Shown: positions 1 through 5,686, counted from the stretch's first letter. The stretch is DNA of 19,789 nt from JBEKTY01 sp049515555 (GCA_049515555.1 JBEKTY010000152.1:1-19789); one strand, 5' to 3'. Numbers and translations are program-made. Notes: generated from the sequence alone by a model not told the origin.

Positions 1-118
1 CATCCCTACCCCGATGAGCGACTTATCGTGAGCCACCCAAGGTAAGAGCCGTATGAGGTAGTGCTTCAAGTACGGATCTGTGCGGGGGGCCGCCCGCAAG
101 GGCGGTCCCTACCGCGAC
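1..118 (+). ncRNA. Group II intron 3' end (domains V and VI), truncated by window edge
   Basis: Domain V folds at 46-78. An 8-pair lower stem (46-53 with 71-78, G48/A76 mismatched) is followed by a two-base bulge (A69 G70), a 5-pair upper stem (54-58 with 64-68) and a 5-base loop. Domain VI folds at 82-115 with a GCAA tetraloop (96-99) and a bulged adenosine at 111. The bulge lies 7 bases before the likely intron end, the AC at 117-118. This bipartite layout is the diagnostic 3' end of bacterial group II self-splicing introns. The mismatch in the catalytic-triad region (usually a G-U pair) and the non-GNRA domain V loop may mean the copy is degenerate. Domains I-IV and any reverse transcriptase gene would lie to the left, outside the window. 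The 3' exon begins directly in a heptamer repeat array. Confidence 0.75.
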
Positions 119-119
119 A

Positions 120-168
120 AGGAAGACGGACGGATGAAGGCGGAAGACGGAGGATGGACGGCGGAAGA
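120..168 (+). repeat. Heptamer array, CGGAAGA type
   Basis: Seven successive 7-bp units can be read without a phase break (AGGAAGA, CGGACGG, ATGAAGG, CGGAAGA, CGGAGGA, TGGACGG, CGGAAGA). The array begins 2 bases after the predicted group II intron end, so the intron may have inserted into an existing array. Confidence 0.7.
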
Positions 169-241
169 CGGCCAGGCGGAAGATACCCCGTCACTGGATC
201 GTCTCCTCCGCGATTTTCAGCCGGAAGCATACGCACATCGA

Positions 242-367
242 ACACGTACCTCGCAAGACGTAGAAAGTTGCGCGCACGACACAAATCGCAAGTCGCAGCT
301 TGCAAGCGGGTTACTGACTTGTCGATCAGCGGAACTTTCCAACGCACCCCCGAGGCGTTCGACAAGT
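242..367 (-). repeat. 126-bp stem-loop element, left copy
   Basis: A 9-bp perfect stem (ACTTGTCGA at 317-325, TCGACAAGT at 359-367) encloses a 33-base loop. The reverse complement of the last 126 bases of the window (19664-19789) aligns to it without gaps; by hand about 91 of 126 positions match. Identity is concentrated in the outer 32 bases (29/32), in the GGTTACNGACTTGTCGA block (16/17) and in the closing stem arm (9/9). Read on the minus strand, both copies keep an open frame with shared residues (LSN, DKSVT, RNF.RL). Either a peptide or a DNA/RNA structure could therefore be under selection. The family was not recognised. Confidence 0.7.
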
Positions 368-368
368 T

Positions 369-410
369 GAGTGGTGAGGGGTGAGTGGTGAGGGGTGAGG
401 AGCGAGGAGT
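369..410 (+). repeat. Heptamer array, GAGTGGT/GAGGGGT type
   Basis: Six units in strict 7-bp phase (GAGTGGT, GAGGGGT, GAGTGGT, GAGGGGT, GAGGAGC, GAGGAGT) directly abut the stem-loop element. The right-end copy of that element is preceded by the complementary array at 19637-19664, so this array is part of the same composite unit. Confidence 0.75.
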
Positions 411-430
411 GGGAGCTTGTGAATCTCCCC

Positions 431-470
431 CGCGTTGTGGCCGGTCTCCCCGCGTTGTGGCCGGTCTCCG
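431..470. repeat. 20-bp tandem duplication
   Basis: CGCGTTGTGGCCGGTCTCC occurs twice in tandem at 431-450 and 451-470 with one difference at the last base of the 20-bp unit. Confidence 0.85.
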
Positions 471-486
471 ACCGAGCCACACCGCT

Positions 487-522
487 GACCGAAGGTCTCC
501 CGGGCCCCGGAGACCTTCGGTC
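487..522. repeat. 14-bp perfect inverted repeat (hairpin)
   Basis: The arms GACCGAAGGTCTCC (487-500) and its exact complement (509-522) flank an 8-base GC-rich loop. The hairpin lies about 95 bases beyond the stop codon of the rlmI-like gene, where it could help to end that transcript. No T-run follows on either strand, so a classical intrinsic terminator is not supported; a REP-type palindrome is as likely. Confidence 0.7.
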
Positions 523-537
523 CACGCGGCGGCGGGG

Positions 538-581
538 TCGGGAGCCCCGCGCCGAACTCGTCGGGAGCCCCGCGCCGAACT
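538..581. repeat. 21-bp unit repeated with 23-bp period
   Basis: TCGGGAGCCCCGCGCCGAAC followed by T occurs at 538-558 and again at 561-581. Confidence 0.85.
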
Positions 582-615
582 TGAACTTGGGCGGTTCGCC
601 CGTCGCCTTCGTCTC

Positions 616-2082
616 TTATTCCAGCCGGAGCCAAGCGGCCTTTAGATATTCGGTCTCCGGCACACTGGCCGAAACCGGGTGGTCGGCCGCCGCGCCGCTG
701 CGGGCGAGGACCTGCATGCTGCGGGCGGCGTGGCGGGTCGAGCTGTCGTCGGGGGCGGTGGGCAGCTCCTGGCCCGACTGGGCCGCCGCCGCCCGCAACA
801 GCTTCAGGAACTCGGCCTCCGGCAGCAGGCCGCTGCAACAGCAGCTTAACATCAGCCCGCCGGGCCGCACCAGCCGCATCGCCAGGCGGTTCAGATCAAA
901 GTGCTTCCGCGTGCCTTCGGCCAACTCGGTCCGCGTGCGGACCAGCTTCGGCGGGTCGAGCACGACCACGTCGTACTGCCGGTCCTGGCGGAGCATCTCG
1001 CGCATGTAGGCGAAGGCGTCGTCCTGAACGAAACGGATCCGCGCATGGTTAAGATTGGCATTCTCACGGGCCAGGCGGAGCGGCTCCTCGTCCAGATCGA
1101 CGCCGGTCACATCGGCCGCCTGGCCCAGGCACTTGGCCTGCAGGGCGAACCCGCCCGTGTAGCAGCACAGGTCCAGCAGGCTGCGGCCGCGGCAGAAGTC
1201 GGCCAGCCGGCGGCGGTTCTCCCGCTGGTCGCAGAAGAATCCGGTCTTGTGACCGCTGGCGAAGCACACGCGGAACCGCGTGCCGAACTCGCGGATCGTC
1301 ACCTCGGCGGGCAGGTCGGCCGAAGGGGACAGTCCCATTTTCGTCGGACGAAAATTGGGACAGTCCCCGTGAACGGTTACCGGCCGGTGCCCGGGCGAAG
1401 CGCCCTCCGGGGGCGCGTGCCAGCCCAGCGCTATCTCCGGCGGCTGGCATCCCTCCTGGCTCAGGAATTGCGGACTGGGCCGGACCAGGGCGTGCCGCGT
1501 GCCCAAGCCGGCGGAGAGCCGCTCCAGCACCGCCGTGGCCCGCTGATACATGCCCAGCGTGTAGACCTCGGCGGAGAGCACGTCGCCCAGCCGATCGACG
1601 ACCAGGCCCGACAGCCCGTCGGCCTCGGCGTGGATTACGCGGTAGGCGTCGGTTGCGTCGTCCAGGTGTAGCACTTCGCGGCGCAGGCTGACCGCCGCGT
1701 CGAGCCGCCGCTGCCAGGCGGCCTCGTCGGGCAGCTCCGCGCCGAAAAAGAGCATCCGCACGGCGATTTCGCTGCGGGGGTTATAGAGTCCATAGCCCAA
1801 CAGGCGATCGCCCGGTGCATAGACGGCCACAAGATCGCCGGGCCGGGCCTTCTCGACCCGCTCGATCCGCTTGCGATACACCAGCGGATGGCGGACCGCC
1901 GAACGCAGGTAAGCCGCCCCGATCGGCCCGGCGGGATCGGGAACGAGCGGCCGCTGGCGGGCGACGCCCAGCGTGGGCCCGCGCGACCGTTCCCCTTCGA
2001 CGCTACTATCCCTGGAGTCTGTGGGTCTTTTGCGGGCCATGCCGCCCCGTCGCTTATCTTGCGGTCCACTCTTGCGGCTCAT
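616..2082 (-). CDS. rlmI: RlmI-like 23S rRNA (cytosine-C5) methyltransferase, class I SAM-dependent
   Basis: The 488-residue product has the RlmI/YccW architecture: an N-terminal PUA domain (about 40-115, around RPGDLVAVYAPGDRLLGYG), a middle domain, and a C-terminal Rossmann methyltransferase. Methyltransferase motifs are LLDLCCYTGGFAL (SAM binding), VTGVDLDEE, DPPK at 376-379, and the Cys-rich LMLSCCCSGLL block that carries the catalytic cysteine in this family. By family, it methylates a cytosine of 23S rRNA in the cytoplasm using SAM. E. coli RlmI has 396 residues. The extra length is a basic N-terminal extension plus a linker that contains a 44-bp palindromic repeat in frame (residues about 239-253). 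The ATG at 2082 gives the longest product and has no clear Shine-Dalgarno; an ATG at 2040 is the alternative. The gene lies 81 bases downstream of the DUF5615 toxin gene on the same strand, so it may be co-transcribed with it. Confidence 0.88.
   Translation of the reverse strand: MSRKSGPQDKRRGGMARKRPTDSRDSSVEGERSRGPTLGVARQRPLVPDPAGPIGAAYLRSAVRHPLVYRKRIERVEKARPGDLVAVYAPGDRLLGYGLYNPRSEIAVRMLFFGAELPDEAAWQRRLDAAVSLRREVLHLDDATDAYRVIHAEADGLSGLVVDRLGDVLSAEVYTLGMYQRATAVLERLSAGLGTRHALVRPSPQFLSQEGCQPPEIALGWHAPPEGASPGHRPVTVHGDCPNFRPTKMGLSPSADLPAEVTIREFGTRFRVCFASGHKTGFFCDQRENRRRLADFCRGRSLLDLCCYTGGFALQAKCLGQAADVTGVDLDEEPLRLARENANLNHARIRFVQDDAFAYMREMLRQDRQYDVVVLDPPKLVRTRTELAEGTRKHFDLNRLAMRLVRPGGLMLSCCCSGLLPEAEFLKLLRAAAAQSGQELPTAPDDSSTRHAARSMQVLARSGAAADHPVSASVPETEYLKAAWLRLE
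1325..1368. repeat. REP-like palindrome inserted in frame in rlmI
   Basis: Arms at 1325-1344 and 1348-1368 are complementary apart from one mismatch and one extra base, with a CGG loop. Each arm also contains the inner palindrome GGGACAGTCCC. It encodes DCPNFRPTKMGLSPS within the linker between the middle domain and the methyltransferase domain, a place where an insertion can be tolerated. Confidence 0.85.
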
Positions 2083-2163
2083 CGTCTAGCATCGCTTACA
2101 TGGGCAGTAGGAGTACGACTTAGCGATCTTCTCGAGTGTCGAAGTTGGCACGTCCCCATCGGA

Positions 2164-2556
2164 TCATGCGTCGGTCGCGGCGCTATGTGACCCGCGGTCT
2201 TGCGCAAGTCTGCGGATACGATGCCGTCCAGCCTCGACAACCACGAACGACGACCACAAGTCGTGCTCTGGGTACAACGCCAAGACTCGTTCCAGTTCAG
2301 CGTGAACCAGTCCTTGCGTCGAGGGCAGCAGCCGCAGGTAGATTACACCTGCATCCGTACCACGAACGAAAACCAGCCCCCCGTAGTCACGATCGCGCGT
2401 GACCAGAATTCGCCGCTGTTCGTGTGCGGCGCGGAGCAGCGCCAGGTCCTCCGCCTGCGCGAGGCCAAGCTGAGACGCCATAATCACATCGTGGCCCAGG
2501 CCGGCAAGGAACCTGGCCGTGGAAGCATAGACATCCTGGTCGGCCAAGAATCTCAC
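2164..2556 (-). CDS. DUF5615 PIN-like protein, probable toxin of a toxin-antitoxin pair
   Basis: The 130-residue product matches the DUF5615 (PIN-like) pattern: an MRFLADQDV start, a GHDV motif, E36/D37, and ILVTRDRDYGG at 50-60. D6, D8, D55 and D57 are the acidic residues expected to bind metal in a PIN/Mut7-C-like RNase fold. By family, such proteins are the putative RNase toxins of pairs with DUF433 proteins. The start is GTG at 2556 and overlaps the upstream DUF433 stop by four bases (GTGA, 2556-2553), which points to translational coupling. The target RNA is unknown. The acidic motifs look intact and there is no sign of truncation. The gene could equally belong to a pair with a non-toxic role; only the family association supports toxicity. 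Confidence 0.82.
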   Translation of the reverse strand: MRFLADQDVYASTARFLAGLGHDVIMASQLGLAQAEDLALLRAAHEQRRILVTRDRDYGGLVFVRGTDAGVIYLRLLPSTQGLVHAELERVLALYPEHDLWSSFVVVEAGRHRIRRLAQDRGSHSAATDA

Positions 2557-2792
2557 GGCGTCGGCGCCAAATGGATGTCTTCCAAGGCCACCACGTCAAT
2601 CGCATACTGAATACAGGCGCGAATGTCCTCCACCTCGATATCGGGGTAGTAATCCCGAATGATGTCAGGAAAAGATAGCCCCTCCCGGACCAGCTCCAGC
2701 ACATTTTGCACCGGGAGGCGCGTGCCCGCCACACAGGGCTTGCCGAAGTGAATTTGTGGGTTGACCGTGATTCGCTGTTGCATTTTCCGCAC
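2553..2792 (-). CDS. DUF433 protein, probable antitoxin
   Basis: This small protein carries the DUF433 signature: a RITVNPQIHFGKPCVAGTRL start, then LVREGLSFPDIIRDYYPDIEVEDIRACIQYA, a helix-turn-helix-like fold common in antitoxins. The GTG at 2792 gives 79 residues. An in-frame ATG at 2783 gives 76 and fits the usual start of the family better; neither has a strong Shine-Dalgarno. It is the first gene of the pair and overlaps DUF5615 by four bases. A perfect consensus promoter lies about 40 bases upstream. By analogy with similar pairs, the protein would neutralise the toxin and could repress this promoter; no operator was identified. Confidence 0.83.
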   Translation of the reverse strand: MRKMQQRITVNPQIHFGKPCVAGTRLPVQNVLELVREGLSFPDIIRDYYPDIEVEDIRACIQYAIDVVALEDIHLAPTP

Positions 2793-2831
2793 TAACGTCT
2801 ATGACCGCTGGGGAACCACAACGACGATATT

Positions 2832-2859
2832 ATTATACCCCGAACAGGGAGGTTGTCAA
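2832..2859 (-). promoter_or_regulatory. Consensus sigma70-type promoter of the DUF433/DUF5615 pair
   Basis: On the minus strand, TTGACA (2859-2854), 16 bases and TATAAT (2837-2832) match the consensus at 12 of 12 positions. Transcription would start near 2825, leaving a leader of about 33-42 bases. Confidence 0.75.
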
Positions 2860-2931
2860 CAAATCCATTCTACCACGAAGAGCGGGGCCGCCAATTCGGC
2901 GGTTCGTCCGCAGTAGGCGATCCCGTGGCAA

Positions 2932-2960
2932 TTGACCTTCGCCGCCCAGGGCTGGATAAT
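2932..2960 (+). promoter_or_regulatory. Predicted promoter of lysC
   Basis: TTGACC (2932-2937), a 17-base spacer and GATAAT (2955-2960) match the sigma70-type consensus at 10 of 12 positions. The start point would be near 2967, giving a leader of about 50 bases. It diverges from the toxin-antitoxin promoter about 70 bases away. Confidence 0.6.
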
Positions 2961-3017
2961 CAGGGGCTTGTCGCCCTTCCGGCGGCGTGTAATCCTCGAA
3001 CATTTATAAGTAGTGAA

Positions 3018-4793
3018 ATGCCCATTCTCGTTCAAAAATTCGGCGGATCGAGCGTAGCCGACAGCCAAAAGATCCTGGCCGCGGCCCGCAAGGCCATTCG
3101 GGCCCAGAAGGAAGGAAACCAGGTGGTGATGGTCGTCAGCGCCATGGGCGACAACACCGACCTGCTGATCGGCCTGGCCAAGCAGATCAGCGACCAGCCG
3201 CCGGCCCGCGAGATGGACATGCTTTTGGCGACCGGCGAGCAGGTTAGCGTGGCGCTGATGGCCATGGCCATCCACTCGCTGGGCTCGCAGGCCATTAGCC
3301 TGACCGGGGCGCAAATCGGCATCATGACCGACAGCACCCACACCAAGGCCCGCATTCAGACAATATCCACCGACCGCATCCGGCAGGCGCTGGACGAGGG
3401 GAAGATCGTCATTGCGGCGGGGTTCCAGGGGATCGACGAGCGGGCGGACATTACCACGCTGGGCCGCGGCGGCAGCGACACGACGGCCGTGGCCCTGGCG
3501 GCCGTGCTGCACGCCGACGCCTGCGAGATTTACACCGACGTGGACGGTGTGTACACGACCGATCCGCGGCTCGTGCCCGAGGCCCGCCAGCTCCGCCAGA
3601 TCAGCTACGACGAGATGCTCGAGCTGGCCACGGCGGGGGCCGGCGTGATGCACAACCGCTCGATCGAGTTCGGCAAGAAATTCTGCGTGCCGGTGCACGT
3701 CCGCAGCAGTTTCAGCGACAAGCCGGGGACGATGATCGTGGGCGAGCCGGAGCGGGCCGGGCAGGCCGTGTGCGGGGCGGCGATGATCAAGAACGAGGCC
3801 CGCGTGACCGTGCTGGGCGTGCCCGACCGGCCGGGGGCCGCCCTGGCGGTCTTCTCCAAGGTCACGGCCCGCAACGTGCCCATGGACATGATCGCCCAGA
3901 ACGTGGCGGCCGAGGGCCGGGCCGACATCTCCTTCACCGTGCCCCGCGACGAGTTGCCCCAGACCATCAAGGCGGTGGAAGAGGCGGTCAAGGAGCTGGG
4001 GGCCGAGGGGCACGATTGCGACGACCAGGTGTCGAAGATCTCGATCGTGGGCCTGGGCATGGCCACTCAGCCCGGCGTCGCCGAGCGGATGTTCCGCGCC
4101 CTGGCCGAGAAGGGCATCAACATCCTCATGATCACCACCAGCGAGATCAAGATTTCCGTGCTGCTCTCGCGGGAGTATGCGCTGGAGGCGCTGCGGACGC
4201 TGCACGAGGAATTCCAGCTCGGCCAGGAGCCCCAGCCGCCGGCCGGCAACGGCCACGCCGCCGGCCCGGCCGGCCGCCAGGAGGCCAACGACGTGGTGGC
4301 CCGCATGGAAAAGATGGAGCAGCTCATCATCGAGGACATCAGCCTCGACGAGTCGCAGGCGCGGGTCACCGTGGTCGGCGTGCCGGACATTCCGGGCCTG
4401 GCCGCCCAGGTATTCGACGAGATCGCCGAGGCCGGCGTGGTGGTGGACATGATCGTGCAGAACGTCGGCCGGCAAGGACACGCCAACATTACCTTCACGG
4501 TTCCCAGCCGCGACCTGGAGCGCTGCCTTGCCGTGGCCGCCGAGCAGGCCGAGTTGCTGGGCTGTCCGCCGCCCGGTAGTTGTCCCCGCGTGGCGAAGCT
4601 GTCAGTCTTCGGCGTGGGCATGAAGAGCCACGCCACCGTCGCCAGCCGCCTGTTCAAGGCCCTCGCCGCCGAGGGCATCAACGTCGACCTGATTAGCACG
4701 ACCGAGGTCCGGGTGAACGTCGTAGTAGACGGCCGGCACGGCGTCAAGGGCCGCCAGGCCCTCCTCCGCGAGTTCGCCGACGCCATGGGGTGA
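3018..4793 (+). CDS. lysC: Aspartate kinase with four ACT domains
   Basis: The 591-residue enzyme phosphorylates aspartate, the first step to lysine, threonine and methionine (and to diaminopimelate). The kinase domain starts with MPILVQKFGGSSV (K7, G9-S12) and includes GRGGSDTTA and the EIYTDVDGVYTTDPR loop. Four ACT segments follow at about residues 263, 339, 451 and 527, in two similar pairs: VTVLGVPDRPG and VTVVGVPDIPG, then KISIVGLGM and KLSVFGVGM. An Ala/Pro/Gly-rich linker (about 405-440) separates the pairs. Most bacterial aspartate kinases have one pair and 400-460 residues; a four-ACT form of about 600 residues is known from Synechocystis. ACT domains bind amino-acid effectors such as lysine or threonine. 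The ATG at 3018 is chosen because homology starts there and the predicted promoter covers the upstream extension. No Shine-Dalgarno is visible. Confidence 0.95.
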   Translation: MPILVQKFGGSSVADSQKILAAARKAIRAQKEGNQVVMVVSAMGDNTDLLIGLAKQISDQPPAREMDMLLATGEQVSVALMAMAIHSLGSQAISLTGAQIGIMTDSTHTKARIQTISTDRIRQALDEGKIVIAAGFQGIDERADITTLGRGGSDTTAVALAAVLHADACEIYTDVDGVYTTDPRLVPEARQLRQISYDEMLELATAGAGVMHNRSIEFGKKFCVPVHVRSSFSDKPGTMIVGEPERAGQAVCGAAMIKNEARVTVLGVPDRPGAALAVFSKVTARNVPMDMIAQNVAAEGRADISFTVPRDELPQTIKAVEEAVKELGAEGHDCDDQVSKISIVGLGMATQPGVAERMFRALAEKGINILMITTSEIKISVLLSREYALEALRTLHEEFQLGQEPQPPAGNGHAAGPAGRQEANDVVARMEKMEQLIIEDISLDESQARVTVVGVPDIPGLAAQVFDEIAEAGVVVDMIVQNVGRQGHANITFTVPSRDLERCLAVAAEQAELLGCPPPGSCPRVAKLSVFGVGMKSHATVASRLFKALAAEGINVDLISTTEVRVNVVVDGRHGVKGRQALLREFADAMG

Positions 4794-4799
4794 GCCGAA

Positions 4800-4855
4800 G
4801 GCGGAGGGCGAAAGGATGAGGGACGAGGGATTAGGGGCGGGGGATTGGGGATTGG
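4800..4855 (+). repeat. Heptamer array after lysC, GGNNNNN type
   Basis: Eight units in unbroken 7-bp phase (GGCGGAG, GGCGAAA, GGATGAG, GGACGAG, GGATTAG, GGGCGGG, GGATTGG, GGATTGG) start six bases after the lysC stop codon. Confidence 0.75.
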
Positions 4856-4876
4856 GCAAACGGAACGACGCGCCCG

Positions 4877-4916
4877 AGTGGGAGACGCGGTGACGCGGAG
4901 AGTACCGGTGTCATGC
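4877..4916 (-). repeat. 40-bp shared palindromic block, copy 1
   Basis: Read on the minus strand, this block matches 19601-19640 at 35 of 40 positions, and all five differences are transitions. It lies at the far end of the octamer array downstream of the nuclease-domain gene, as copy 2 does downstream of hemB. Its GGAGACGC-type sequence (4881-4901) is complementary at 19 of 21 positions to the octamer array at 4953-4973, so the region can fold into a long hairpin. Confidence 0.75.
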
Positions 4917-4931
4917 GCGTCCCCGCACCAT

Positions 4932-4987
4932 GCGTGTCCCCGTGTCTCCTTATCTCCGCGTCCCCGTGTCTCCGCGTCCCCGCGTCG
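4932..4987 (-). repeat. Octamer array, GGACGCGG/AGACACGG type
   Basis: Seven 8-bp units in phase on the plus strand (GCGTGTCC, CCGTGTCT, CCTTATCT, CCGCGTCC, CCGTGTCT, CCGCGTCC, CCGCGTCG). They are the complement of the units found after hemB at 19563-19602. Confidence 0.8.
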
Positions 4988-4988
4988 T

Positions 4989-5023
4989 CCGCCCTCCGCC
5001 TTCCGCCCTCCGCCTTCCCCTCT
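4989..5023 (-). repeat. Heptamer array at the 3' end of the nuclease-domain gene, AGGCGGA type
   Basis: Five units on the plus strand (CCGCCCT, CCGCCTT, CCGCCCT, CCGCCTT, CCCCTCT) run into the stop codon (5022-5024) of the minus-strand gene. The segment 5004-5016 is the exact complement of 4798-4810 beside the convergent lysC gene. Confidence 0.8.
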
Positions 5024-5432
5024 ACTCTTGCTCGCCGAGCACGTCGTTCAGCACGTCTTCATTTACGTAGATCGGCAGCGGCGGATTGCAGGTCACCGCC
5101 ACCGCGATGGCGTCGGACGGCCGGGCGTCGACCTCGACCAGCTCCCCCTGGTGCCGAATCCGCAGCTTGGCGAAGTAGGTATGCTCCTTCAGCTCGCTGA
5201 TGATCACGTCCTGGAACTCGGCGCCCAGGTTCTCCACCACGCCCACGATCAGGTCGTGCGTCAGCGGCCGCGGCGACTCGTAGCCCTTCACCCGGCGGTC
5301 GATGCTCGTGGCCTCGAAGATCCCAATCAGAATGGGAAAGGTCCGCTCCCCGCCGATCTCCTTCAGATAGATCACCTGCTGGTCGTTGATCTCGCTGATG
5401 ATGATCCGAGACAGCTTCATCGGGATAGGCAT
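5022..5432 (-). CDS. Bifunctional nuclease family protein (DUF151)
   Basis: The 136-residue product is essentially one BFN/DUF151 domain. It shows the characteristic ISEINDQQVIYLKEIGGERTFPILIGIFEA stretch (split about residues 11-40) and the conserved VDARPSDAIAVAV segment near the end. Members of this family have been reported to have DNase and RNase activity, notably in plants; their bacterial role is poorly defined. No UVR motif is fused at the C-terminus. The ATG at 5432 is supported by AAGGA seven bases upstream; an ATG four codons later is less likely. The gene follows valS on the same strand after 251 bases that hold a large fold-back element and its own TATAAT-like sequence, so separate transcription is plausible. 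It converges with lysC. Confidence 0.88.
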   Translation of the reverse strand: MPIPMKLSRIIISEINDQQVIYLKEIGGERTFPILIGIFEATSIDRRVKGYESPRPLTHDLIVGVVENLGAEFQDVIISELKEHTYFAKLRIRHQGELVEVDARPSDAIAVAVTCNPPLPIYVNEDVLNDVLGEQE

Positions 5433-5489
5433 GACGGTATCCTTGCAGGGTCGAAGGGTGACGCGGACCGCTCTCCCCTTCGCCCGCTC

Positions 5490-5495
5490 ATTATA
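5490..5495 (-). promoter_or_regulatory. Possible -10 element of the DUF151 gene
   Basis: TATAAT on the minus strand is about 58 bases upstream of the start codon. No good -35 hexamer lies 16-18 bases before it; that position is occupied by a GCCGCC/GGCGGC hairpin (5502-5517). Only the -10 supports the call. Confidence 0.35.
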
Positions 5496-5554
5496 CCGGC
5501 TGCCGCCGAGCGGCGGCTAGGGGCTAGCAGCAACGTAAGGGGGACCGAGGAGCG

Positions 5555-5686
5555 TAGGGTGGGACAAGCCCAGCGCAGTCCCACCAGCAGCACGACGGAG
5601 GGCGGAAGGTCGGCGAGCGTACTTCCCTCCGTCGCCCGTTCCCTGTCGTTGTTCTGGTGGGACTGCGCCGGGCTTGTCCCACCCTA
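5555..5686. repeat. 132-bp fold-back (MITE-like) element at the valS 3' end
   Basis: The outer arms at 5555-5586 and 5655-5686 are complementary at 31 of 32 positions, beginning TAGGGTGGGACAAGCCC. Inner sequences GACGGAGGG..AAG and CTTCCCTCCGTC are also complementary, so nearly the whole element folds on itself. The outer TAG of the right arm is the valS stop codon. No transposase is present. A non-autonomous element or a large transcript-end hairpin are both possible. Confidence 0.85.

Larger units (their letters stand above)
119..615. other. Gene-free repeat mosaic between intron and rlmI
   Basis: No credible gene is seen here. The stretch holds, in order, a heptamer array (120-168), about 70 bases of unremarkable sequence, the 126-bp stem-loop element (242-367), a second heptamer array (369-410), a 20-bp tandem duplication (431-470), a 14-bp perfect inverted repeat (487-522) and a 23-bp-period duplication (538-581). 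Open frames that cross it read through repeats and have no recognisable domain. Confidence 0.7.

Noticed and set aside
242..367. Integron attC site, because of the stem with a variable loop
   Set aside because: No GTTRRRY/RYYYAAC core pair in the required arrangement and no integrase are seen.
487..522. Intrinsic terminator for rlmI
   Set aside because: The hairpin is strong but no T-run follows on the minus strand, so it is listed only as an inverted repeat.
2853..3017. N-terminal extension of lysC from a TTG at 2853
   Set aside because: The added 55 residues show no aspartate kinase homology and overlap the -35 of the divergent promoter and the predicted lysC promoter; the family start is at 3018.
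2961..3017. Possible lysine riboswitch in the lysC leader
   Set aside because: The leader is only about 50 bases, far shorter than a lysine riboswitch, and shows no multi-stem layout.
3005..3018. TATAAG just before the lysC ATG as a leaderless promoter
   Set aside because: There is no -35, and a better promoter (TTGACC-N17-GATAAT) lies upstream.
2856..4481. A minus-strand open frame of 541 codons opposite lysC
   Set aside because: It is the antisense shadow of the aspartate kinase, His/Leu/Gly-rich with no domain.
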